Shown here piece by piece: positions 33,579-45,182 of a DNA stretch of 64,000 nucleotides (position 1 is the first letter of the stretch; every line of letters starts with the position of its first letter). The DNA lies in assembly GCA_011799875.1 (NCBI GenBank), contig CM022303.1, positions 302,110,566 through 302,174,565 of the forward strand, given 5' to 3'. A model generated the notes under the pieces. It was not told where the DNA came from. It did not search any database and saw nothing but the letters and a program-made list of their open reading frames with translations. Both the position numbers and the translations under genes were made by a program. Origin of the DNA: Thinopyrum elongatum (taxonomy: Eukaryota > Streptophyta > Magnoliopsida > Poales > Poaceae).

Positions 33579-35765
33579 CTAGTTCTTCTTCTTTGGGATC
33601 CACATCAACTTGATGGGAATCCTTGGAGTTGTAGTCGTTCTTGATGAAGTAGAACTTGATGTAGTCTTGGGAACCCACTTGACCATGGCCTTAGGAGCTT
33701 CTTTAAATGAATGAATCTCTTCTTGAAGCTTGTCCTTGCCTTTTAGCTTGTGGTCTTGTGGTGGAAGATCATCTTGAGCTTGTGTTCCCTTGAAAGAAGT
33801 GGGGTCATACTTCTCTTGTTGAGGAACAAACTTCGTCTTGGGGTATTGATCTTCTTCCCACTCAACTCCATTGGCATTGAACTTTCGTTCAAAACCAACA
33901 CCTTGATTCTTCCGGTGCCTTCCTTGCTTGCGTACAATTTCCTCAAATTGCTTACTTACGGCAAGGCTCTTATAAACACCTTTCTCTATAATTCCCTTCA
34001 ATAAGCTATTTTCTTGCTCAAGTGTAACTTGGCTAAGAGAATCATTAGTGGAGTCAAGAGAACTACTAGAAGCAACAATATTGGATTTAACATGGTTGTT
34101 GTTACTACTAGAGGAAGAATCTTTCTTGTTCTTATTGCTAGATTTTACTTGTGGCATATAAGTAGACAAGAGTAAACGCTTGGCAATGTAAGAAGAACTC
34201 TTCTTTCGAAGATCATCATTGATAGCTTTTAGAAACCCATGCTCTTGCTCTAAATTTAGCTTCTCGAAGCGTAGCTTCTCATGAGTTCTTAGGATCTCTC
34301 TATGATCCTCTAGAGTTGTTTCATGAGCTAACTTAAGAGTGTTTAGTTCTTTAGTTAGACGCTCAAGCTCCTTATTATCATTGTCATTCGTTTCATCTTG
34401 ATTAGCATGAATACTAGCAATTTCATCATAGTTTTCATCACTAGTGTTGTCAACAAGTAAATCATCATCACCTAGCAAATCATCTTCATCACTATTGAAA
34501 TCAACATACTCGGGATGTGATACCTTAGGGCCTTTAGCCATGAAGCATCTTCCAATTCCTTCATTTGGTGAGTCAAATATGTCGTAGGAGTTGGATAACA
34601 CAAGTGCAAGACTGGCAACACCTTCATCTTGAGTATATTCGGAGTCGGAGTGATAGCTTCTCTCGGAGTAGTTGTCGGAGTCAGAACCGGATACCCATTC
34701 ACCAACGTGAGCTTGATGTCTTCATCTTGTGTAGCTCTTTGATGACTTGTCCTTCCTTTCCAAATCATTGCTTCTACGAGAGGGTCTTCGTTCATAACGA
34801 TCATCTCTACTCCTTCTCTCTCTTGGTGGTGATTCATCTCTTTTACTCCTCCTTTTTGGTGAATCTTCTCTTTTCTTGTAGGGAGCCGTACACTCATTGG
34901 AGTAGTTTCCGGGTCTTCCACAATTGTAGCAATTACGATCACGACTAGAGGATCTTTTGTCATTATAGGATCTTGACTTGGAGCTTCTCTCTTTGCTTCT
35001 ATTCTTGTAGAACTTGTTGAAGTTCTTCACCATTAAGCTCAATTCTTCATTGGAGACTTGCTTCTCACTTGATGTTGTAGGAGCATCACATGAAGCTTTG
35101 TAAGCACCACTTGACTTGTTGTGGAGCTCTTCCTTATCCTTGAGTGACATCTCATGAGCAACAATTCTACCAATGACTTCCGTGGGCTTGAGATCTTTGC
35201 AATTGGGCATCATTTGGATCAAGGTGCACACGGTATCATATTTTCCATCCAAGGCTCTTAGGATCTTCTTGATGATGAATTTGTCGGTCATCTCTTCGCT
35301 TCCTAAGCCGGCAATCTCATTTGTGATGAGAGCAAGCCTAGAGTACATCTCAGCGACTCCTTCCCCATCCTTCATCTTGAACTTGTCAAGTTGACTTTGA
35401 AGCACATCCAATTTGGATTCCTTGACGGACTCGGTACCTTCGTGCATATCAACCAAACTATCCCAAATTTCCTTTGCATTCTCAAGGCGGCTGATTTTGT
35501 TGAATTCTTCGGGACACAATCCATTGAAGATAATATCGCAAGCTTGAGCATTGTATTGCAACATCTTCATTTCTTCCGCGGACGCTTCACGATCCGGTTC
35601 TTTTCCATCCTCAAAGAAATCACCTTGCAAGCCAATGCGCACAATAGCCCAAACGGCGGGGTTATGACCAAGAATATGCATTTTCATCTTATGCTTCCAA
35701 CTAGAAAAATTAGTACCATCAAAGTAAGGACCTCTACGATGGTAATTTCCCTTGCTAGATGCCAT
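33579..35765 (-). pseudogene. Copia-type gag of the outer element, one in-frame stop
   Basis: One minus-strand frame of 729 codons from ATG 35765 to the stop at 33579, broken only by a TGA at 34722-34724. Residues about 1-220 are the UBN2-type gag domain (FDGTNFSSWKHKMKMHI near the start). The zinc knuckle near residue 283 reads CYNCGRPGNYSNEC, where the usual histidine of CCHC is asparagine. An Arg/Ser-rich stretch follows. After the stop there is an acidic segment, a coiled coil (KELERLTKELNTLKLAHE) and a basic tail ending WIPKKKN. This long gag extension is typical of SIRE-like Copia elements. The TGA would fit a C-to-T change in CGA. Without pol, any product would depend on other elements. 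Confidence 0.85.
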
Positions 35766-35835
35766 ACTCTCCTAGGTTGTGAAACCAAGGCTATGATCAC
35801 CAAAGCTATGGAAATCAAGGCAAATGGAGACCAAA

Positions 35836-35847
35836 GCTCTGATACCA
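35836..35847 (-). other. Primer-binding site of the outer Copia element
   Basis: The minus strand reads TGGTATCAGAGC, two bases after the 5' LTR end, complementary to initiator methionine tRNA. Confidence 0.85.
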
Positions 35848-35849
35848 CT

Positions 35850-37426
35850 TGTAGGATCGAAAGTAGGTCTAGAGGGGGGTGATTAGACTACTTGACCAAA
35901 AAAAATCTAGCCTTTTCCCAATTTTAGTTGTGGGCAAATTTTAGCAATTAGCACAAGTCAAGCAATCAACCTACACATGCAATCCTAAGAGTGTAGTAGC
36001 GGAAAGTAAAACATTGCATATGAAGGTAAGGGAAGGGTTTGGAGAGTGCAAACGCAATGATGACACGGAGATTTTTGGCATGGTTACGATAGGTGGTGCT
36101 ATCGTACATCCACGTTGATGGAGACTTCAACCCACGAAGGGTAATGGTTGTGCGAGTCCACGGAGGGCTCCACCCACGAAGGGTCCACGAAGAAGCAACC
36201 TTGTCTATCCCACCATGGCCATCGCCCACGAAGGACTTGCCTCACTCGGGTAGATCTTCACGAAGTAGGCGATCTCCTTGCCCTTACAAACTTCTTGGTT
36301 CAACTCCACAATCTTGTCGGAGGCTCCCAAGCGACACCTAACCAATCTAGGAGACACCACTCTCCAAAAGGTAATAGATGTTGTGTTGATGATGAACTCC
36401 TTGCTCTTGTGCTTCAAATGATAGTCTCCCCAACACTCAACTCTCTCTCACAGATTTGGATATGGTGGAAAGATGATTTGAGTGGAAAGCAACTTAGGGA
36501 AGGCTAGAAATCAAGATTCTTGTGGTAGGATTGGTATATCTTGATCTCAACACATGAGTAGGTGGTTCTCTCTCAGAAAATGTAAGCTAGAAGTGTAGGC
36601 ACGTTCTGATGGCTCTCTCACATATGGAGAAGGGGGTGGAGGGGTATATATAGCCTCCACACAAAATCCAACCGTTACACATATTTGACCCAACTCGGTC
36701 AGACCGAATAGAAGAACTCGGTGAGACCGATTCAGTTCAAAATGTGAATGTTAGGAATCTCGGTGGGACCGACTGGAACAACTCGGTGGGACCGATGTGC
36801 TAGGGCTTAGGGCAAACATCAACTCGGTGGCACCGATTGCATCAACTCGGCCAGACCGAAGTGAAGCAATAAGGCAACAGAGAAGATGTCGAGCCAACTT
36901 GGTGTGACCGATCATAATTTTGGTGAGACCAAAATAGTTGCAACAGGCAACAGAGAGTTTACAAGGCCATCTCGGTGAGACAGAGATCCGTATCGGTGTG
37001 ACCGAAGTGTTAGGGTTTCTGGCAGTGGCTATGTCAAATGAACTCGGTGGCACCGGATAGGAAATATCGATGGGGCTGAGTTTGACTTTGGGTTTTGGAC
37101 ATATTTGGAATGAGTAAGTGGTTGAGGGCTTTGGAGCAATATCACTAAGCACTTGAGCAAGTAGACCATTAAGCAACACCTCATCCCCTTTTAATAGTAT
37201 TGGCTTTCCTATGGACTCAATGCTATCTTGGATCACTAAAATATAAATGAAGAGTCTTGAGCTTTTGTCAATATGTGTCCTTAGCATTTTGAGGGGTTCA
37301 CATCTCTAGTCCATGCCATGCCATTCATTAAACTTTCTGAAATATTAAACTTGAATGGATATTAGTTTAATGAGCTATATGTTGTTATGAATTACCAAAA
37401 CCACCCAGGGATTAGTTGCACTTTCA
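35850..37426 (-). repeat. 5' LTR of the outer Copia element
   Basis: It aligns end to end with the 3' LTR. TATA is at 36645-36653 and the TCGGT...ACCGA cluster at about 36695-37075. CAAAT at 37427-37431 is the target duplication. Confidence 0.9.
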
Positions 37427-37431
37427 CAAAT

Positions 37432-37692
37432 CGCATCATCTCCATGTCCTCGCTACCAGGATGGGGAATGGGTGCAGTTTAGAAGCATGAGATAATCTGC
37501 AGGCAGATGGAGGATGGAGACAGCGGCTCTAGACAAAAACTCTATCAGCATGTGACTCAACAACAACTATGGGCAATGTGTGCATCTGTTGACGGCATAT
37601 ATTCAGCGGAGGCTGATTGGGGGAGTACCCCACTGAGCTCGATAAGCATGATTCCAGGCTATTCCACATAACATCGCCATCATGAATGTGTG
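37432..37692. other. Continuation of the target sequence of the outer Copia element
   Basis: This is the sequence that adjoined 14387 before insertion. The first 64 bases extend the open frame of the interrupted ORF up to a TAA at 37493-37495. The rest shows no motif. It ends where the next Copia LTR begins at 37693. Confidence 0.5.
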
Positions 37693-39485
37693 TGTGTTCG
37701 GAAATGTAGTAGAAAACAAAAAAATTGCCCTACGATCATCCAGGAACAATATGAAGATGCATACACGGTTTGGATCACGATCGTTACCGACTCTGAGTAG
37801 TTGCGAAAGTAGATGAGTCAGTGTAGATCGTACTTCGAGTCCCTCAGACTGTAGATGAATGATCCCACGAACCGCCCATGAACGATCCATTGAATGGAAG
37901 ACCGAAAGCATGGCCTCTCTACTTGGTTGCAAGCCTACGGTCTTCATGATCCGGCAACACTTTCACTGTCCAGACCTAATTGTTGCCGAAGAATTAGAGG
38001 AAGGTGAATAGAACCACACTGGGCCATGCTTTCGGTCAAGCTCTAATTGATCAACTAGGATCAACTAGAACTGGAACTAGAGAACTAGAGGAGGCTCCAA
38101 AAGTTGTGTGTTAAAATGTGCCCAAAACCTCTAGTATATATAGGTTAGAGGAGAGGGAGGGGGCGCCACAAGGGGGGAGGAAACCTCCCCCCTAAGGCCA
38201 GCTAAGGAGGGGGTGTCCCACTCCAGTTCGGCCTCCCCTTGGCCTCCAACAAGGCTAAGGGGTGGCGCCTCCCTTATTGGGCACTTGTGGCCCAATACTC
38301 CATCCACTACTTGGCCTTTTAAGGCCCGTTGATATTAAATTAAATATGAAAGCCTCCTAACAATTACCAGAGCCTTTTATTATTATTTAACATCACTAGA
38401 AACATTTTCCATGTATATATACCAGTAATACCCGGTATTGCCCGGTAAAATCCGTAACTCTTCCGGTGACCCCGAAACACTTCCGGTTCCTCTCGAAACT
38501 ATTTCGAATATTACTGAAACAATTCCACAAATAAATTCTTGATACTCTCATCATACTAACACTCGGCAGATCATGATTAACTTAAGCTTGTGACCCCGTA
38601 GATTCTATAAATCATAGACATGAACGAAACCTCTTCCTTCAATGATCGATAGCGGAACCATGGACATCCATATCGATCCCTATGATTACACGAATGACAT
38701 TCGAGTGAACCTTTGGTTATCATGTGATATCCCCTTTGCTTCGCGATACTTTACAAAACCCGAGATGTATCAGTATCCTCTTGAGTCATGCACATGCTCA
38801 CTATACCGTCATCCTCATTACCTGTTTTGTTCTTCTTTCTCGTTGATATGTTCTGGCATCCCCGTGACGTAGTCACCTGTGTCTGGGCAGATGATGATGA
38901 TGGATGTCATCACACCAAGAGGGCCCTAAGAATATCTCTCCATCGCTAGAGGAGCAAATCCCACTCTCGAGCTATCTACTCCGTTGTCAAACTTTCTGAT
39001 GAACCTGTAAGTTGTCGTTATGATCACCGTGTTACAAATGACGTTTGAGCAACCCCAAAGCTCACCAGATGGTTATAAGTGACTACAATACACTCATGGT
39101 ATAAGGAACAAAAAACACATGTTAACACTCCGTGTTATAACAATTGATTTTAGACGATATTATCTCAAAGTATAACAAACAAGTTTGGGTCGATTCAATA
39201 TGATCGTTTTTCTAACGTCATACTCTCAATGTTGTTTTAGGACTATCGTTACACTTAACGATATCCTAAGATCCAGAAAACATGACCACCAACAACACTT
39301 GAGCTAGTCTTAGAGGCGAGACTAGGAATCGTGTTTTACAGCTTATCATTCCACACGTGCATATGAGTTTTCCACAAAATCGCATATTCCAGGATCATAG
39401 CAGTTATAACACGAAATATAAACTCTTAATTATAAACATGGAAATATAATAATACAATTGTTGCCTCTAGGGCATATTTCCAACA
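37693..39485 (-). mobile_element. 3' LTR of a second BARE/Angela-like Copia element (minus)
   Basis: A 1793-bp LTR. The minus strand starts TGTTGGAAATATGCCCTAG at 39485 and ends TTTCCGAACA at 37693. It is preceded by a polypurine tract GTGCAAGTGGGAGTC (39486-39500). A TATA run lies at 38135-38142. Its 3' half differs from the LTRs at 54 and 2881, so it belongs to another subfamily. Confidence 0.85.
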
Positions 39486-42400
39486 GACTCCCACTTGCAC
39501 TAAAGTCAATAATCTAGCTAGCACATTTTCTTTTACACCAATGGCAATCTGGTGTTTGTTCATTCTCTGCTTGTGGTATAGCTTTGTCCTATCAGATCTT
39601 GACAACTTCAGATCTGCGTGTATCATTTTCATTTCTATGCATCTATAATGTTTTCACAAGAATTCATAATTTGGGTGAAACTGGCTTTGTATACATTGAA
39701 TCACTGGTAGGACCTTTGATTTCCTTAGACTTAGCTATGGAACCACTATTGAGAATAGTGTTCCACTGGCACAATCATCTAGAAACCATACCAAGCTCAT
39801 AAATGAACTTCTGATTCACCCTCTATTGTTGCTTCTTAAAATGGCAATATACTCATCCTTCTGTTATAGAATTCACCACAGTAACTTTCTTGGACCAATT
39901 CCAACTTACTATGCCACCATAAATTATTTAATTTAAATCAAAAATCGCTTGGAGCACCGATGAAGATATTTTGTCGATGTATTGCTTACAACAAGCATGT
40001 ATCGATGTAACTCCTTACAACAATCTCTTCATTTTCTCCATATGCGAGAAACATGTTGTCAGTACTTGACGACATTTTCACTGTTGTCCTATGATCAACA
40101 ATTTGACCATTCTAGTAACTTTACTAACAACTTACTCGGAGTACTAGACATATCTGGTTATTTACATAACATGGAATTAATATACTAAATTGCTTTAGTA
40201 TTTTGTCAATATGTATTTTGGCTAAGCCTGATTAGACACTACTATCTCCATAGATTATTATGTCTAATACTAGGACTATATTGCCTAAGTATTTTACTAA
40301 AAACTAGTTGCAATAAAGTATTAATCCGCATCAAGAAATTTCTATAATTTCCAATCAACAATGTGTCATGCACACATAGTATTTAGAAATATTATCATGC
40401 TCCCACTTACTTTCTTGAAAATACAAGCATCTCTGCTTTCCTCGATGAAATCAAATTATTTGACCATTTCATCAGAACAAAGATTTCAATTCCACTATGC
40501 TTGCTTCAATCCATTATAAGATCTCTTGAAGTTTGCACACTTACTAGCATCCTATGGATTGACAAAATTACCTTTGGAATGTATCAAATATACAATCTTG
40601 GTTCTATTTCCATCTCATGGGAATAATTTTGACATCCATCTATTGTATCTCATAATATAAAGATTTCGTAATTGCTAGTTTAACAGGAACTGACTTTAAG
40701 TATTGCTATGATGAGACAACCTCGTCATAATCAACTCCTTGATCTTGTCATAAACGATTTTTTAACAAGTCAAGCTTTATAAAACATTTTTATCTTTGTC
40801 AGTCTATAGATCCATTACTATACTTTACACTCTAAATCTTTCAGAGGGTCCATCAAGTTCTAAACTTGAATTATGTATATGGATACTATCTTGGATTATT
40901 TTGGCATACAATCAATGCCGGAGCCTGAGCCCATTAACGCTTCTCTATGAGTTATAGGTTCATTGTTTGTTCAACAATATTTCATCTGCACACCACGCAG
41001 GTCTGCACAAATTTTCCCAACCTATATAGTTCAGCTGCAAGTTGGATCAAAATCACTACATCTGATGTAGAGGCTTCCGTATCAGTCGCGGTATGAAATT
41101 CTGGAAGCAATTCTAATGTTTCTTTTCTTTGACCCGATTACGAAGATTTCGTAACCTCATCAAGTTGCTTTGTCCTCCCACTCACTATTTTGCAGAAAAC
41201 ATTTTCTTCAAAACTTACTACACTCTATGGCAAAACTCTTTGCTCGGCATAGTGATAGAGGAATACCCAACTATTTGGGGTAACTAACAGAGTAGTACTC
41301 ATACCATTCCATATCTTATATGGTGTCATTTCAATAGATTTGATGGCGCTCCTTTTTCAGTGTAAAAGCCACAATTCTAAAGCATCACATTAAAAAGTAT
41401 ATTGGCAAATTGATTAATGTCATCTTTGATCTCACCATGCCACACATAGTTTGATTTTATCTACTCAAAACATTCTACTCTTAGTGATGTTCTGGGAAGT
41501 GCAAGCTATAAAATACTTTTCATAGCTCATCAGACATTCGCTAAACTTGTAACTCAAATATTTCTTTCTCTAATCCAATTGTAGAAACATAATTTTTGTT
41601 ACAATCAGTTCTACTTCATTATGGAAAAACCTTTCGAAACATTTCAAAAGATCCAGATTTATGTCTCAGTAAATATAAATATCTACTTGAGTCAACCTTG
41701 AAGATAGATAAATCCACTGCTTCCAACAACACTTATTGGACTACACACATCAATATGCATGTTCCAATTATTTTGTTGCTCATTCTTTATGGCCCCTGAA
41801 TGGTATTTTAGTTACTTCACTATTTGGACGAAAGTTGCAAGTGTCAGATGATTCATAATCAGTTGACTTCAAAATCCATCAATACGAAATTTCTCCATGC
41901 TGGTTTCTCCAATGTGACTAAATGCAGTGCCACACATATGTGGTATTATTTTAGTCTTACAACATTTAGCGCCAGTGTTATGGATGTTCAATTTATCATC
42001 AATATTCATAACATACATCCTATTCACGATAAGAGTATGGCCTCTTGTTCATAACATCGAACAATTATTGTTCTCTCATGAACAACCTCATTGCAACTTC
42101 TATGCAATGGGCTAGACTGTACAAAACTCTAAAATGAATTATAACAGTAAACACAGAGGTAATAAGAAGATGGGAAGTCCTGTAACTTTTACAAAGTTTC
42201 CATCAAATATTTTAACCGCATTATTTGTTTATCATTTAGGCTATTGTAGTTTCTTGCAACGATTTGCAACAATATGCAATTGAGTCAATATCCTTGTGAT
42301 CAGCTTTTAACCACATTACCAAAGAATTAGTGATCATTGATCATAATTCTCAAGAACTACACTTGACTAACCGCCTCTACATCTTATAACTTGTATGACA

Positions 42401-43603
42401 TTCATACCTCAACTGGACATTCCAGTCCTCTTTTCTTTCTGCCTTTTACTTCTTATAGTTTTACTTCCAATATTTCTCCTACTCACAGAAGAAGCATCCA
42501 ACTTTTAAGAGTGGACCCAAACTTCCCTAGGCATGTAAGTCTCATTACATCCTTTGGTTATGTTCTTTCTCTTTAAGTTCTCACTGTCAACTCATGACTG
42601 GCGTTCTTCCAATTCTTACGTATTTCAGTCTTAAACATAATTGAATGCTTCACTAGAACTTGCAAACCAAACACTTCTTTAGATATCACATATCTTTTAG
42701 CCTTTGTTTGTTTCTGCAAACAATTTTCAGTTCCAAGAATATCACATACCATCCCAAACATTTTGAAGTTCGGGTTTCTCCGAAGCAGGAAAACTATAAT
42801 GTATTTCTAGTCTTTTGGAACAAAGGACATGAGTCACATAATCCATAGCATCAGCAGGAGAGAGTAGGATAAAGTCCTTCTTGGCATTCTAGAGGACGAT
42901 CCTCTCAATCATAAAGATTAAACCAGATAAATAGCTGTTAATCAATTTCAACAGCAAATTAAAGGTGGAACCATGAGCCATTATTCTATAACTATAATGC
43001 AAACTACACATAGACATTATTCATAATTAATTTTGCACTAGTGATTAAACTAAACTAATACATAATTGTGCTCCCACTCAAATCAACATATCTCATAATT
43101 GATAGTGACTAATTCAAGACCCTGATCTTATTCACAGCCATCGATGTGGACATCACTGATGACATGAATTTTGACCGGTATGCAAAATTTTGCCGATCAT
43201 ATCTCCATATGACTCTTGTTCATCTTTCAATGCTTCGTGCTCCGAGCTTAGAACAATTCTGCCAAAACTTCAAGACAATCGAGTGTTATCTGCATACATG
43301 GTCTTACCATACCCGCCTTACACCTCACAACCCCATTTGTACTCATGTGGACATGACGCACTCCGGAATGCTACGTGTTATAAACGGTTGCAGTACTGGG
43401 AAGAGCACCTTTTAAACTTGATATTAACTGAAAGAGATCACCCTAATAATTGATTATTATGCAATCAAAGGCTGCAAACAACAAAGGGATAAACATCTCA
43501 GGCAATTCATAATAGCATGATATGGTATAGCCATGGGCACCGGAAGTATTCATGGTCGTCTTGAATCTTCAATTAAAACGTCGCAAAAATCGTTGCTGCA
43601 GCC
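39486..43603 (-). pseudogene. Decayed internal region of the second Copia element
   Basis: About 4.1 kb upstream (in minus sense) of the LTR. No long frame is left, and the composition is AT-rich, as after long methylation-driven decay. Short stretches still resemble BARE/Angela pol and gag sequences, for example near 40680-40780 and 40390-40500. The 5' LTR is not seen; the region ends where a different LTR was inserted at 43604. I infer the identity mainly from the adjoining polypurine tract and LTR. Confidence 0.6.
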
Positions 43604-45182
43604 TGATACGTCTCCAACATATCTATAATTTTTTATTGTTCCATGCTATTATATTATCTATTTTGGATGTTTTATATGCATTAAAATGCTATTTTATATT
43701 TTTTTTGGGACTAACTTATTAACCTAGAGCCCAGTGCCAGTTTCTGTTTTTTCCTTGTTTTTGAGTTTTACAGAAAAGGTATATCAAACGGAGTCCAAAC
43801 GGAATAAAACTTTACGATGATTTTTCTTGGACCAGAAGACATCCATGGAGCTTGAAGAGGGGGCCAGAAGAGTCCCGAGGACTCCACAAGCCCTCAGGCC
43901 GCGCCCTAGGGGTGGCGCCTCCCTGGCTTGTGGGCCACTCGGGAGTCCTCCAACCCTAATTCTTGCACTATAAATTCCCAAATATTCCCAAATGACCAGA
44001 AGCATCCACCAAAATACTTTTTCACCGCCGCAAGCCTCTGTTTCTGTGAGATCCCATCTTGGGGCCTTTTCTGCACCCTGCCGGAGGGGGATTCGATCAC
44101 GGAGGGCCTCTACATCAGCCTTGCTGCCCTTCCGATGAAGCGTGAGTAGTTTACAACAGACCTATGGGTCCATAGCTAGTAGCTAGATGGCTTCTTCTCT
44201 CTCTTTGATCTTCAATATAATGTTCTCCTTGATGTTCTTGGAGATCTATCCGATGTAATATTCTTTTGCGGTGTGTTTGTTGAGATCCGATGAATTGTGG
44301 ATTTATGATCAGATTATCTATGAATATTATTTGAGTCTTCTCTAAACTCTTTTATGCATGATTTAATATCTTTGTATTTCTCTTTGAATTATCGGTTTGG
44401 TTTGGCCAACTAGATTGGTTTTTCTTGCAATGGGAGAGGTGCTTAGTTTTGGGTTCAATCTTGCGGTGTCCTCACCCAGTGACATAGTAGGGGTAGCGAG
44501 TCACGTATTGTATTGTTGCCATCAAGGGTAAAAAGATGGGGTTTTCGTCATATTGCTTGAGTTTATCCCTCTACATCATGTCATCTTACTTAAAGCGTTG
44601 CTATGTTCTTATGAACTTAATACTCTAGATGCAGGCAAGAGTCGGTCGATGTGTGGAGTAATAGTAGTAGATGCAAAATCGTTTCGGTCTACTTGACACG
44701 GACGTGATGCCTATATTCATAATCATTGCCTTGGATATCGTCATAACTTTGTGCTTTTCTATCAATTGCTCGACAGTAATTTGTTCACCCACCGTATTAT
44801 TTTCATTCAAGAGAGAATCCTCTAGTGAAACCTATGGCCCCCGGGTCTATTTTTCATCATACATTTTCAGATCTATAAACCAAAAAACCCAAAAATACCT
44901 TGCTGCAATTTATTTGTTTTTACTTTGTTTTACATTTTAGTAATCTTTTATACCTATCTCTATTAGATCTCACTCTTGTTCGAGACCGTGAAGGGATTGA
45001 CAACTCCTTTTTCGCATTGAGTGCAATTGTTTGTTAGTTTGTGCAGGTGCATAGATTGGAGACTTGCTTGTGCCTCCTACCGGATTGATACCTTGGTTCT
45101 TAACCGAGGGAAATACTTATCTCTACTTTGCTGCATCACCCTTTCCTCTTCAAGGGAAAAATCAACGCAAGCTCAAGAAGTA
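43604..45182 (+). mobile_element. Nearly complete solo-like LTR, TGATACGTCTCC type
   Basis: It begins TGATACGTCTCCAACATATC and ends CAAGCTCAAGAAGTA, about 1.58 kb. The first part is homologous to the slice at 1790-2074. No primer site or polypurine tract adjoins either end, so it behaves like a solo LTR. A CACTA-type end follows directly at 45183, and the last bases of the LTR may be displaced by it. Family name is uncertain (a Gypsy family such as Sabrina is possible). Confidence 0.75.

Larger units (their letters stand above)
14388..37426 (-). mobile_element. Copia-type LTR retrotransposon, non-autonomous, with a nested Gypsy element
   Basis: The two LTRs (14388-15965 and 35850-37426) are almost the same length, start TGAAAGTGCAACTAATCC and end CTACA on the minus strand. 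The 5-bp sequence CAAAT stands on both outer sides (14383-14387 and 37427-37431), a perfect target duplication. On the minus strand the order is LTR, Met-tRNA primer site, gag with one stop, a 1.7-kb non-coding part, a second ORF with coiled coil, polypurine tract, LTR. Subtracting the nested Gypsy insertion (about 13.5 kb) leaves only about 9.5 kb, and no protease, integrase, reverse transcriptase or RNase H is found. The gag and long non-coding spacer resemble SIRE/Maximus-like elements, so this may be a non-autonomous member of that group. Confidence 0.85.
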
